A stretch of DNA of 64,000 nucleotides. Origin: an uncultured Hyphomicrobiales bacterium (GTDB taxonomy: Bacteria; Pseudomonadota; Alphaproteobacteria; Rhizobiales; Beijerinckiaceae). The notes below the pieces were generated by a model. It searched no databases. It was not told the DNA's origin and worked only from the letters and a program-made list of their open reading frames with translations. Positions 27,632 to 36,002 of this stretch are shown here, piece after piece. Location of the stretch: assembly GCA_903847605.1 (NCBI GenBank), contig CAINED010000013.1:124001-188000 (forward strand), in the 5' to 3' direction. The first letter of the stretch is position 1. Each line of letters begins with the position of its first letter. A program made the position numbers and the translations under genes.

Positions 27632-29605
27632 TCACCATGTGACTTGCATGCCTGCATAGAAGGAACGGCCGGGCGTGCCGTAGTCTCGGATTTCCTCGAA
27701 GCGGGCATTGGTAATGTTCTCAGCGCGGGCGAAGACCGAGAGATTGTCGTTCACCTTATAGGTCGCGCGCATGTCGAGCTTGCCATAGGGCGCCATTTGC
27801 ACACGCGAATAGGGGAAGTCGTTCTGCACGTCGATGCGTTTGCCGACGAAGGTGGCGCGGCCCTCGATCTCCAGATTCGTTACGCCGGTATAAGTGACGG
27901 CGAGATAGGCCGTGTCGCGCGGCCGCCGCAGCAGCAACTGGTTCCGCATGAGATCCATGGCGCGAAGACGCGTATAGCTGGCGCGCACGCGCCACGCCTC
28001 CGGCACGACAATCGCCTCGGCGAAAATTTCAAGCCCCGTAATGCGCGCGCGGCCAACGTTGATATAAGCGCCGACTAAATTATTGCCGAAAGGATCGAAA
28101 TCGAAAAGGTCGCGGTAGCGCGTATCGAAGCCGGTCACGCTCAGCTTCACACGCCCATCCAACAACGATTGATCTATGCCGAAGTCATAGCCGAAATTGT
28201 GCTCGGGCCGCAGGCCCGGTGTCCCGTACTGGCTGAAACGCTGGAACAGAGATGGCGCCTTTGCGCCCGTGCCGGCGCTTGCGCGCAGTTTCGTTCCCGT
28301 GCCGGCTATTGTGTAGGCGGCGGTCGCGCGCCATGTCGGAAAGACATTCACGCCATCGACCGAATCGACGCGCCCACCCAGCGAGAAATCGAACGGACCA
28401 ATCGGCAGCTGGTGCAGGGCGAAGATGGAATTCGTGCGCTGGCTCGCATTGAATCGCGGCACGTTCAACGTCACCGGCGAGAGCCACATTTCCCGGTTCG
28501 TCGCTTCTTCATATTCGGTGCGCGCGCCCACTGTCGTTTTGCCAGCGCGACCAAGGTCGAGATCGCCCTGATATTCCGCGCCGGCGCGGCGGGAGCGAAA
28601 GATGTAGTCGCAATCGTAAGTGTTGAAGAAGGCGTCGAAACAACCTTGCTGAACGCGGTTCACGCGATCGAGCCAATTGGCGAAGATCGTGATCGAGTTG
28701 CGCATGCGGCCATCGAGCGCTTCGGCGGAAATCTTGCCGTAGGCGGTTGTGAATGTCTGGATGCCCTTGTCGAAACGCGTATCGCGCGGCGAAGCAAATG
28801 CGCCGGGATTGTCCGCCTTTGCATTGGTGTGCGTGCGACGAAAGCCGATTTCGACTTCCGCCGTTTCACCGAGACGATGCGTAACCCTCGCGCTGCCGCC
28901 GATACGGTCCGTCGAATCTCTTTCGAGCGGCGTCAGCAGCGTCGATGTGATGCGGCCGATGCGATAGCCGTAGCGCGAAAAACCGTCGGTGTGCAGGCCG
29001 GTGATCGAGAACGCCCAGGACGTGCTTTCCGTCGCGCCAGATGTGGCCGCTCGGATCGCAAGCGTACCGTAGCTTCCACCTTCAATAGATATGCTGGAGC
29101 GCGGCGTGCGCGCGCCCTTCTTCGTGATGATGTTGATGACGCCGCCCATGGCGTCCGACCCATAGAGCGCGGACTGCGGGCCACGCAAAACTTCGATCCG
29201 CGCAATGTCGTCGGGCGAAATGTTCGACATATCCATCTCGCCGCCGGTGCTCGCGGCGTCGCCTACGCGGATGTTGTCGATAAGAATGAGCGTCTGGCGC
29301 GCTTCCGCGCCGCGCAGCCGCACATAGCTGAGGCCGCCGATGCCTCCATTCTCCGTGATGTCCAGGCCGGGCACCTGACGCAGGACATCGGGCAGGCTCC
29401 TGGCGCCCCAGTTCGTTACTTCATCGCCTTCGATAACATTGATCGCGCTGCCGCTGCGCTGGATTTCCAGCGGACTTCGCGTGGCCGTGATGACGAGGAG
29501 GGGAAGTATTTCGACAGCAGATTGCGCAAGTGCGGGGGCAGCAAAGGAAAACGCCACCGACGATGTGGCGGCAATACGGGCGCAAGCCCGCGGACTTTTC
29601 GACAT
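27632..29605 (-). CDS. btuB: TonB-dependent cobalamin receptor BtuB
   Basis: An outer-membrane TonB-dependent receptor of 657 aa. After a signal peptide (cleavage near PALAQS) come a TonB-box-like stretch with VITATR, the plug domain (DVLRQVPGLDI, VLRGPQSALYGSDAMGGVINIITKK) and a beta-barrel ending MQVTW with a terminal aromatic residue, as needed for barrel assembly. The ATG at 29605 has GGAGG seven bases upstream. A cobalamin riboswitch stands about 50 nt before the start, so expression should fall when B12 is plentiful. Confidence 0.95.
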   Translation of the reverse strand: MSKSPRACARIAATSSVAFSFAAPALAQSAVEILPLLVITATRSPLEIQRSGSAINVIEGDEVTNWGARSLPDVLRQVPGLDITENGGIGGLSYVRLRGAEARQTLILIDNIRVGDAASTGGEMDMSNISPDDIARIEVLRGPQSALYGSDAMGGVINIITKKGARTPRSSISIEGGSYGTLAIRAATSGATESTSWAFSITGLHTDGFSRYGYRIGRITSTLLTPLERDSTDRIGGSARVTHRLGETAEVEIGFRRTHTNAKADNPGAFASPRDTRFDKGIQTFTTAYGKISAEALDGRMRNSITIFANWLDRVNRVQQGCFDAFFNTYDCDYIFRSRRAGAEYQGDLDLGRAGKTTVGARTEYEEATNREMWLSPVTLNVPRFNASQRTNSIFALHQLPIGPFDFSLGGRVDSVDGVNVFPTWRATAAYTIAGTGTKLRASAGTGAKAPSLFQRFSQYGTPGLRPEHNFGYDFGIDQSLLDGRVKLSVTGFDTRYRDLFDFDPFGNNLVGAYINVGRARITGLEIFAEAIVVPEAWRVRASYTRLRAMDLMRNQLLLRRPRDTAYLAVTYTGVTNLEIEGRATFVGKRIDVQNDFPYSRVQMAPYGKLDMRATYKVNDNLSVFARAENITNARFEEIRDYGTPGRSFYAGMQVTW

Positions 29606-29644
29606 AACGACCTCCGGCCGCCCCACCGGCGGCAGTTCGATGAC

Positions 29645-29832
29645 ACGAACGCTGGCCGGTCTCCTGGCTCGCGGGTCGTTGCAGGTCTCGCCCTTCCCGG
29701 AGAATCATTCTCCAGTGGCTTTCGCGAAACCTGCTCGCCGCTTACAGTTGCGGGGGCAGCTGCGGAATTGGATGGCGAACCATCCTTCACCGCATTCCCG
29801 TTTCACCCCGATGTTCGGGGCACCAACGTGAA
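29645..29832 (-). promoter_or_regulatory. Cobalamin (adenosylcobalamin) riboswitch
   Basis: On the minus strand the core elements of the class are all present in order: a 5' region with CCCCGAACATCGGGG as a hairpin (about 29807-29821), the GCTGCCCCCGCAACTGTAAGC conserved core, a GAGAATGATTCTC hairpin in the variable region, and the B12 box AGCCAGGAGACCGGCC at 29654-29669. The B12 box ends about 50 nt before the btuB ATG, so pairing could reach the ribosome-binding site. The 5' end lies only some 30 bp from the divergent btuF start. Confidence 0.95.
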
Positions 29833-29864
29833 TGGCAGCCTACAGATCGCACCGGCCGGGCGCA

Positions 29865-30734
29865 ATGAGATTCACGACTGCACTTTGGTGGAAGCATTTC
29901 GGAGCACGGGTTTTGTGCGCTGGCTGGTTTTTTGCGACTATCGGACTTCATGCTGATACGTCCGGGCCACAACGGATCGTATCCGCCAATCTCTGCGCGG
30001 ATCAGTTGCTTCTGGCTTTGGCAGACCCGAAGCAGATCGTCTCGCTCAGCCCCTTTGCACGCGACAGGACTCTTTCGCTTCTGGCCACGGAAGCGGAGCG
30101 CTTTGCGTCAGGCCACGGCAGCGCCGAAGAGCTGATCGATCTCAAGCCCGATCTCGTGCTGATCGGCAGTTTCGACAGCCGGCATGCCCGCGACATGCTG
30201 GAGCGAAAGAAAATTCCATTCGTTGCGCTGGAGCCATGGCAGTCCCTCCGTCAGGGGCGTCAACAGATTCGCGACATTGCCGGACGACTCGGGCAAAAGG
30301 CGCGCGGCGAAATCTTGTTAGCCAGAATCGACGAGGGCGCTGCGCGCCTGATGCGGATCGCGGAGGCGCGAGGTAGACAGCCGACCGCGCTCGTTCTCCA
30401 CCGGCGCGGCTATGCCTTTCACTCCGGCGTTCTGGTCGAGCTCGCGTCCATCGCGGGCCTGCGCAACGCCGCTGAGGGGCTCGGGATGAAGGAAAGCGGG
30501 ACAGTCCCGCTGGAGCGGATCATCGCAACGCCACCCGATTATCTCATCGTTACGCAACCGCCATCCGCGCCTGCCGATCAGGGCGAAGCTTTCATGGCGC
30601 ATCCCGCCCTGATGCGAATTTTTCCTGCGGAGCGACGGCTGATCGTGCCCGACAATCTCTCGATTTGCGCCGGCCCTTCGACTCCTGCCCTGATCGACAG
30701 GCTCGCCGACGAAATCCGGGCGAAGGTAAGATAG
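29865..30734 (+). CDS. btuF: Cobalamin ABC importer, periplasmic binding protein
   Basis: A 289-aa binding protein of the BtuF/FecB type: a probable signal peptide (residues 1-29, to LHA), then PQRIVSANLCADQLLLALADP and DLVLIGSFDSRHARDML, where the first lobe closes, and a second lobe from residue ~160. It is divergent from the btuBCD operon, so it is not under the riboswitch. ATG 29865 was chosen because it directly precedes the signal peptide; ATG 29832 is possible and would put eleven more residues in front. Assignment to cobalamin comes from context. Confidence 0.87.
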   Translation: MRFTTALWWKHFGARVLCAGWFFATIGLHADTSGPQRIVSANLCADQLLLALADPKQIVSLSPFARDRTLSLLATEAERFASGHGSAEELIDLKPDLVLIGSFDSRHARDMLERKKIPFVALEPWQSLRQGRQQIRDIAGRLGQKARGEILLARIDEGAARLMRIAEARGRQPTALVLHRRGYAFHSGVLVELASIAGLRNAAEGLGMKESGTVPLERIIATPPDYLIVTQPPSAPADQGEAFMAHPALMRIFPAERRLIVPDNLSICAGPSTPALIDRLADEIRAKVR

Positions 30735-30794
30735 GCCCCAGCCTTGCGATCAATTTGGCCTTGTGCTGGAATCTTGCCAACGTCCCAAAGCGAA

Positions 30795-31970
30795 ATGCAT
30801 CTCATGAATTCGATCTATGCGGGTCTGCCGAACACGATATTCGACGTCATGTCGAATCTCGCGCGCGAACTGAATGCTGTGAATCTCGGCCAGGGATTTC
30901 CTGACGATCCCGGCCCCGAGGATGTGCGGCGCAAGGCGGCTGATGAAGTGCTGAACGGCTGGAACCAATATCCGCCGATGATGGGTCTGCCCATATTGCG
31001 GCAGGCGATCGCCGATCATTTCAACCGTTTTCAAAACCTCGGTCTCGACCCCATGACCGAGACAATGGTCACATCAGGCGCGACGGAGGCCATCGCCGAC
31101 TCCATTCTTGCGGTTGTGGAACCCGGCGACGAGGTCGTGCTGTTCCAGCCGATGTACGATGCGTATCTACCGCTCGTGCAGCGCGCCGGCGGCGTGCCGA
31201 AATTCGTGAACCTGCGCCCGCCTCACTGGGATTTCACCCGCGAGGATCTGGAAAAGGCATTTTCCACCAAGACACGCGCCATCGTCTTCAACAATCCGCA
31301 TAATCCTTGCGGGGTTATCTATTCGCGCGAGCAACTCGCACTGCTGGCCGAATTCTGCGTCAAGTTCGACGTCATCGCCATTTGCGATGAAGTCTGGGAG
31401 CATCTGATTTTCGACGGCAAGAGCCACATACCGCTCATGGCGATGCCCGGTATGCGCGGGCGGACGATCAAGGTCAGTTCGGCAGGCAAGATTTTTTCGC
31501 TGACGGGCTGGAAGATCGGCATGGTGATGGCTGCGCCCGAGATCATGCGCGTCGTCGCCAAGGCGCACCAGTTCACGACGTTCACGACGGCGCCGAACCT
31601 TCAATCGGCTGTCGCGCTCGGCCTTGGCAAGGACGACGACTATTTTCGCACCATGAGGGCCAGCTTCCAGCGCAGCCGCGACCGCTTCTGCGCCCGCATG
31701 ACGGAACTCGGGTTTTCCGTGATGCCCAGCGAAGGCACTTACTTCGTCACCGTCGACATTGCGCCGCTTGGCGAAGCGGACGATGCCGAATTCTGCCAGC
31801 GTCTGGTGCGCGAATACGGCGTCGCCGCGATACCCGTCTCGGCGTTTTATGCGCAGGATCCCGTGAAGACCGTCGTGCGCTTCTGCTTCGCCAAGAAGGA
31901 CGAAACGCTTGACGCGGCGCTTGCCAAACTTGAAAAGCTCGCCGCGCGTCAACGAAGCGAGGTCGCTTGA
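30795..31970 (+). CDS. PLP-dependent class I aminotransferase
   Basis: A fold-type I aminotransferase of 391 aa. The PLP lysine is in SSAGKIFSLTGWKIG, the cofactor ring contacts are in NNPHNPCGVIYSRE and CDEVWEHLIFDG, and the C-terminal carboxylate-binding Arg is in VVRFCFAKKDE. The first residues (LNAVNLGQGFPDDPGP) resemble kynurenine/glutamine transaminase and methionine aminotransferases rather than plain AspC. Two close ATGs, at 30795 and 30804, are possible. The stop shares an A with the start of the binding protein gene that follows (TGATG). Confidence 0.9.
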   Translation: MHLMNSIYAGLPNTIFDVMSNLARELNAVNLGQGFPDDPGPEDVRRKAADEVLNGWNQYPPMMGLPILRQAIADHFNRFQNLGLDPMTETMVTSGATEAIADSILAVVEPGDEVVLFQPMYDAYLPLVQRAGGVPKFVNLRPPHWDFTREDLEKAFSTKTRAIVFNNPHNPCGVIYSREQLALLAEFCVKFDVIAICDEVWEHLIFDGKSHIPLMAMPGMRGRTIKVSSAGKIFSLTGWKIGMVMAAPEIMRVVAKAHQFTTFTTAPNLQSAVALGLGKDDDYFRTMRASFQRSRDRFCARMTELGFSVMPSEGTYFVTVDIAPLGEADDAEFCQRLVREYGVAAIPVSAFYAQDPVKTVVRFCFAKKDETLDAALAKLEKLAARQRSEVA

Positions 31971-33055
31971 TGAAAAAACTGCTGCTGACCTGCGCCGCCC
32001 TTCTTACGACGCTTGGCCTCGCCCCGGCCCAACAGCGCGTGCTGAACGTCTATAACTGGTCGGACTATATCGACCCGAAGCTACTGCAGAAGTTTACCGA
32101 GGAAACCGGGATCAAGGTGATTTACGACACCTACGATTCCAACGAGATCCTCGAAACAAAACTGTTGGCGGGCAATACCGGCTACGACATTGTCGTTCCC
32201 TCCGGCTCTTTTCTGCAGCGGCAAATCAAGGCTGGCGTTTTTCAACGCCTCGATCGCTCGAAGCTGAAGAACGCCGGCAACATCTGGCCGCAGATCGACC
32301 AGCGGCTCGCAGCCTACGATCCCGGCAATGCACATTCAGTGAACTACATGTGGTTCACGACCGGCCTCGCCTATGACGAGAAGAAGGTTGCCGCGATCAC
32401 CCGCGGCAAGCCGCTGTCGTCATGGGATATCCTGTTCAAGCCCGAGGAATTGAAGAAATTCGCGAGTTGCGGCGTCTATGTGCTCGATAGCCCCGAAGAC
32501 CTTTTCGCCATCGCGCTCAGATATCTCGGTCACGACCCCGATACGACGGAGCAGGCGAAACTGAATGCCGCCGCGGATCTGCTCGCGAAAATGCGCCCGA
32601 ACGTGAAGAAATTTCACTCCTCCGAATATATCAATGCGTTGGCTGGCGGCGATATTTGTCTCGCGGTCGCTTGGGCCGGCGACGCCTATCAGGCGCGCAA
32701 CCGCGCCAGGGAGGCCGGCAAGGGGATCGACATCAAATATGCGATCCCGGGCGAGGGGACGCTGATGTCCATGGACAATCTTGCGATCCCCAAAGATGCG
32801 AAAAATGTCGAGGCCGCCTATCTCTTCATCGACTTCCTGTTGCGGCCGGAGGTTGCGGCGCAGAACACCGCGATCACCAATTTCGCCAATGGCGTGCTGC
32901 CCTCGCAGCCCCTCGTGCCGAAGGAAATCCTCGGCGACAAGTCGATCTATCCGGATGCGGAAGTATTCGGCCGGCTATTCACCGTGAAGCCGCGCGAGCC
33001 TGCAAGCCAGCGCCTTGTCACCCGCGCATGGACGCGCGTGAAAACAGGCCGGTAA
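31970..33055 (+). CDS. PotF-like polyamine ABC transporter binding protein
   Basis: A 361-aa periplasmic binding protein with a 21-residue signal peptide (ending APAQQ) and the PotD/PotF family start VLNVYNWSDYIDP, DTYDSNEILETKLLAG, and VAWAGDAYQARNRA. These bind spermidine or putrescine. The start overlaps the aminotransferase stop, so the two are co-translated. No permease or ATPase genes of a Pot system lie in the window, so the transporter partners must be encoded elsewhere. Confidence 0.9.
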   Translation: MKKLLLTCAALLTTLGLAPAQQRVLNVYNWSDYIDPKLLQKFTEETGIKVIYDTYDSNEILETKLLAGNTGYDIVVPSGSFLQRQIKAGVFQRLDRSKLKNAGNIWPQIDQRLAAYDPGNAHSVNYMWFTTGLAYDEKKVAAITRGKPLSSWDILFKPEELKKFASCGVYVLDSPEDLFAIALRYLGHDPDTTEQAKLNAAADLLAKMRPNVKKFHSSEYINALAGGDICLAVAWAGDAYQARNRAREAGKGIDIKYAIPGEGTLMSMDNLAIPKDAKNVEAAYLFIDFLLRPEVAAQNTAITNFANGVLPSQPLVPKEILGDKSIYPDAEVFGRLFTVKPREPASQRLVTRAWTRVKTGR

Positions 33056-33071
33056 CCCGGTCGGACTTATC

Positions 33072-33101
33072 GAAAAAGAAATCGGCGGGCATTGCCCGCC
33101 G
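33072..33101 (-). terminator. Terminator of dnaA
   Basis: CGGCGGGC and GCCCGCCG pair perfectly across three bases (33083-33101). On the minus strand the stem is followed by ATTTCTTTTTCG, a T-rich tract. It lies 15 nt behind the dnaA stop and could also slow plus-strand transcription coming from the PotF-like gene. Confidence 0.85.
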
Positions 33102-33115
33102 GTAGTTCATGAAGC

Positions 33116-34630
33116 TTATTCGCTCAACATGCGTCTCAGCAGGTCGAGTTCGTCCTTCAGCGACCCATCGATCTTGGAAAGGCGCTCGATCTTGCGCACG
33201 GCATGCAAAACCGTCGTGTGATCGCGGCCGCCGAAACGGCGTCCGATTTCAGGAAGAGAACGCGGCGTCAGCACCTTCGCCAAATACATCGCGACCTGCC
33301 GCGGCCGCACGACCATTGCGGTGCGGCGCGAGGAGAGAAGATCGGGCCGCGATACATTGTAATGGACGGACACGAGCTTCAGGATGTCGTCGATCTTCAC
33401 GCGCTTGGGATCGCGGATGCGGATCAGATCGCAGATTGCTGCTTCGGCCGATTCCACTGTCAGGCGCGCGCCTGCAAATGTCGTATGCGCGAGAAGGCGG
33501 TTCACTGCGCCTTCGATGTCGCGACCGTTGGTCTGGATGACGTTGGCAACATAGGCGATGACGGCGGGAGGCACGTCAAAGCCGGGCTGCGCAGCGCGCG
33601 CCGCCGCCACACGATTCTCGACGATCTTGTAACGCAGATCGTCGTCAAACGACTTGATTTCGACGCACAGACCACCGGAGAGGCGCGAGCGCAGGCGCTC
33701 GTCGTGATTTTCGAGATCGGCGGGCGGCGCGTCTGCGGCGACAACCACCTGCCGGCCTGCATCGAAGAGCGCATTCAGCGTGTGGCTGAACTCCTGCTGC
33801 ATCGATTTGCCCTGAAGAAACTGCACGTCATCGATGATGAGCAGATCGATGGTGCGCAGCCGCTCCTTGAAGGCGATGGTGGTCTGATCCTTCAGCGACG
33901 ACACGAAACCGTACATAAACTTTTCGGCCGTCAGATAGACGACGCGGCGGCGCAATTCCGTCGCGCGATGCGCGATCGCCTGCAGGAGATGGGTTTTGCC
34001 GAGTCCTACCGAGGCATGCAGAAAAAGCGGATTAAATGCTGCGCCGCCGTTGCCGCGCGCAACTTCCTGCGCCGACGCATGGGCGAGCTGGTTTGAAGTG
34101 CCGACAAGAAAACTTTCGAACGTGTAGCGCGGGTCGAGACCCGAGCCGCCGATATCGCAAAAATTCCGGGCGTTCGATTCGATCTGTTTCGAAATGGCGA
34201 GCGGCGCGGCGGATTGCGCCACTTTGGGTGCTGCGCTCCGGCTTTCGCCACCTGCCGCAACACGAGCAACCGGCGTTTCGAGGTTATCGCCTGTCTCGTT
34301 GCGCGGCGCGTGCCGCGGCGCAGGCGCACGGAAGGTCGAGCGAACGCTGATCGAGAGCGAACGAACGCCGGGGAATTCGCTGGCAAAGATCGGAATAATC
34401 TTCTCGAGGAATTGTGTTGTGATCCAGCTCTTCAGAAATTTGGTCGGCACGCTGCAATAGGCCGTACCGCTATCGACATGATCGAGTTCGAGCCGCGCAA
34501 ACCAGGAATTGTAAATCGCTTCACCAAGTTCCGTTCGAATGCGCAGAAGCGCACGACGCCATGCTTCTTCATTGTCGGGTTGCGTCATTTCGACAGCCGT
34601 TGCGGTTTGAGTGCGGAGGTTTTCGAGCAT
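33116..34630 (-). CDS. dnaA: Chromosomal replication initiator DnaA
   Basis: DnaA opens the replication origin. From ATG 34630 the protein has 504 aa: a DnaA_N domain (WRRALLRIRTELGEAIYNSWFARLEL), an unstructured linker, the AAA+ core with ASVGLGKTHLLQAIAHR and LLIIDDVQFLQGK, and the DNA-binding domain IV with GGRDHTTVLHAVRKIE. A GTG at 34657 and an ATG at 34588 are alternatives; the Shine-Dalgarno signals are weak for all. rpsT lies upstream across a gap of about 1 kb. No consensus DnaA box was found in that gap, so the origin is probably elsewhere. Confidence 0.96.
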   Translation of the reverse strand: MLENLRTQTATAVEMTQPDNEEAWRRALLRIRTELGEAIYNSWFARLELDHVDSGTAYCSVPTKFLKSWITTQFLEKIIPIFASEFPGVRSLSISVRSTFRAPAPRHAPRNETGDNLETPVARVAAGGESRSAAPKVAQSAAPLAISKQIESNARNFCDIGGSGLDPRYTFESFLVGTSNQLAHASAQEVARGNGGAAFNPLFLHASVGLGKTHLLQAIAHRATELRRRVVYLTAEKFMYGFVSSLKDQTTIAFKERLRTIDLLIIDDVQFLQGKSMQQEFSHTLNALFDAGRQVVVAADAPPADLENHDERLRSRLSGGLCVEIKSFDDDLRYKIVENRVAAARAAQPGFDVPPAVIAYVANVIQTNGRDIEGAVNRLLAHTTFAGARLTVESAEAAICDLIRIRDPKRVKIDDILKLVSVHYNVSRPDLLSSRRTAMVVRPRQVAMYLAKVLTPRSLPEIGRRFGGRDHTTVLHAVRKIERLSKIDGSLKDELDLLRRMLSE

Positions 34631-34698
34631 CTGGATCTCGCGAAAAAGTTCTCGCACCGCAGGCTGCAGCGCAGACGATCAGGTTCAGGATTTGGAAA

Positions 34699-34787
34699 GA
34701 GTCGCGGACGCGTCAGTTACATCGACCGCCAAGACACGATCGACTGCACAGCAGAATCTGCTCGATTCGATTCTGCGCTAATGCGCA
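34699..34787 (-). promoter_or_regulatory. GANTC cluster and inverted repeats upstream of dnaA
   Basis: Four GANTC sites, the target of the alphaproteobacterial CcrM methylase, occur within 75 bp: 34699-34703, 34754-34758, 34764-34768 and 34769-34773. The last three lie in an inverted repeat, GCAGAATC (34751-34758) with GATTCTGC (34769-34776). Next to it is a second small palindrome, TGCGC/GCGCA (34774-34787). The cluster is 69-143 bp before the dnaA start, where a promoter is expected. Confidence 0.5.
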
Positions 34788-35147
34788 GCCGGATTGCAGA
34801 GCCAAAAAGTCCCCAGATGTCGCCGCCATCTTCTTCACAGCTCCTCGCAGCGGCGCGCCTATGCACACCGCGATGCGTTTCATTCCAAATTGCGTCCGGG
34901 TGATATTCCGGTTCGCCCCCTCGGAGGCTATTCTACGTTACTCACCGCGAATTCCCGGCTCGTTCGAAAAGCTCGGGTTTCTTCATCGCGATTGAGTTGT
35001 GCATCGTCGCCGCCTGAAAACAATTTCTCAGTGCGGGCCGCCGATAGCAACACTTTGTTAGGAAATTCGACTCGCGGTGATTGCGAAACATTCCAGGACG
35101 AACCCAAGTTTCCGTTGACGTTCGTAACCACCTGATAGGATTTCAAT

Positions 35148-35439
35148 ATGAAGCTGCATTTGTTCGCGGAAAACAATTCTTCGGGCCGTGATGGCGATGT
35201 CGTCCTGACGCTGCGGCATGGAGATCGGAGACGAATTCCGGCTGTCACATTTCTTTAGCCAGCAAGCAATTGAATCAAATCCGGATTATCTGTGCGGCTG
35301 CTGCGGGCTTCTTCTGTCTGCGTCAAGAAGGGATGCAAGGATGAATAGCCGGAATCAACTGCCACAATTCTTCGGACGCTGTGGCGAAATTGTTACAATC
35401 ATGCAACGCTGCAATGAATGTCTGCAAAGGATGCGTTGA
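35148..35439 (+). pseudogene. Possible frameshifted small cysteine-rich protein gene
   Basis: An ATG at 35148, with AGGA seven bases upstream and a TTGACG hexamer at 35115, opens a 36-codon frame (MKLHLFAENNSSGRDGDVV start) that stops at 35258. In the +1 frame an open stretch continues to 35439 and reads IESNPDYLCGCCG, later FGRCGE and QRCNEC, which looks like zinc-ribbon cysteine spacing. Joined by one frameshift near 35250 the two parts make a small coherent protein of about 97 residues. It may be a decayed gene or two chance frames; I do not recognise a family. Confidence 0.3.
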
Positions 35440-35520
35440 AGGGTTCTATGTCGGACATCCCCTCTTCAAATTACGCTTTGGTCGTTCGATTGCCGACCAC
35501 TTGAATTTTATACCATCGGG

Positions 35521-35557
35521 CGAAAAGTGGATACCGGATTTTCGCGAAAGCGATGCT
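35521..35557 (+). repeat. Intergenic repeat copy B
   Basis: A 37-bp copy of the element at 25206-25243, here 33 bp behind the terminator of rpsT. The inner part TTTTCGCGAAAG is a near-palindrome. See copy A for the comparison. Confidence 0.7.
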
Positions 35558-35589
35558 CCAAATCTCTGCAATCGATCAGCTTGGGCGCC

Positions 35590-35617
35590 AATAAAAAAAG
35601 CCCGGCACAGCCGGGCT
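35590..35617 (-). terminator. Terminator of rpsT
   Basis: AGCCCGGC and GCCGGGCT pair across three bases (35599-35617), followed on the minus strand by a run of seven T. It lies 38 nt behind the rpsT stop and is a textbook intrinsic terminator, so rpsT is monocistronic and dnaA needs its own promoter. Confidence 0.93.
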
Positions 35618-35654
35618 AAAACTTCGTAGCATGCGTGCAAGATTTGCGAAGCGC

Positions 35655-35921
35655 TTACTTCGCCAGCGTCTTCACACGCTTGGTGAGGCGCGAAACTTTG
35701 CGCGAAGCCGTGTTCGGATGCACGATGCCCTTCTGGGCGGCGCGCATGATGGTCGGGGCGGCAGCGCTGAGCGCCTGCTGGGCGGCAGCGGCGTCGCCGG
35801 AAGCGATAGCCTCTTCCAGCTTGCGTACATAAGTACGCATTTCGCTGCGGCGCGAACGGTTGACCGCCGTGCGGCGTTCAATCTTGCGGACGGCCTTTTT
35901 GGCCGATGAGGTATTCGCCAT
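35655..35921 (-). CDS. rpsT: 30S ribosomal protein S20
   Basis: S20 is a small helical protein of the 30S subunit body, bound early to 16S rRNA. The 88-aa sequence [17 protein letters not shown] onwards is lysine- and arginine-rich, and the [11 protein letters not shown] and [16 protein letters not shown] helices are family-typical. It has its own promoter, a leader with two strong hairpins, and its own terminator. Its position next to dnaA is common in this bacterial order. Confidence 0.98.
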   Translation of the reverse strand: MANTSSAKKAVRKIERRTAVNRSRRSEMRTYVRKLEEAIASGDAAAAQQALSAAAPTIMRAAQKGIVHPNTASRKVSRLTKRVKTLAK

Positions 35922-35942
35922 TATTTTGCCTCGGAGAACCGG

Positions 35943-35990
35943 GAACGGCTTTGCCGTTCGCCAATGCTAAGGCGGCCCGCGAGGGCCGCC
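35943..35990 (-). promoter_or_regulatory. Two tandem hairpins in the rpsT leader
   Basis: Between promoter and gene the leader contains GGCGGCCC/GGGCCGCC (35971-35990, four-base loop, perfect 8-bp stem) and GAACGGC/GCCGTTC (35943-35959, three-base loop, perfect 7-bp stem). Neither is followed by a T run, so they are not terminators. They could stabilise the mRNA or serve in S20 autoregulation. Confidence 0.55.
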
Positions 35991-36002
35991 GATTGACCGG
36001 GC

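Larger units (their letters stand above)
34631..35589. other. Long gap between dnaA and rpsT
   Basis: About 960 bp with no convincing full-length gene and a visibly higher A+T content than the neighbouring genes. It holds the GANTC cluster near dnaA, a possible frameshifted small cysteine-rich gene (35148-35439), and one copy of a dispersed intergenic repeat (35521-35557). No DnaA boxes of the TTATCCACA type, no tRNA and no mobile element were found in it. Confidence 0.7.

Noticed and set aside
25779-29605. Heme or siderophore uptake operon
   Set aside because: The proteins alone would allow it, but the upstream RNA is a clear cobalamin riboswitch with a B12 box.
28169-29956. 595-codon open frame on the plus strand
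   Set aside because: It is antisense to btuB and runs through the cobalamin riboswitch; the opposite strand has clear TonB-receptor motifs and a strong start signal.
34928-35248. 106-codon open frame on the minus strand in the dnaA-rpsT gap
   Set aside because: No ribosome-binding site and no domain-like sequence; it is also antisense to the more plausible small frame at 35148.
34658-35654. Chromosome origin near dnaA
   Set aside because: No TTATCCACA-type boxes on either strand and no typical unwinding element were found, so an origin cannot be supported here.
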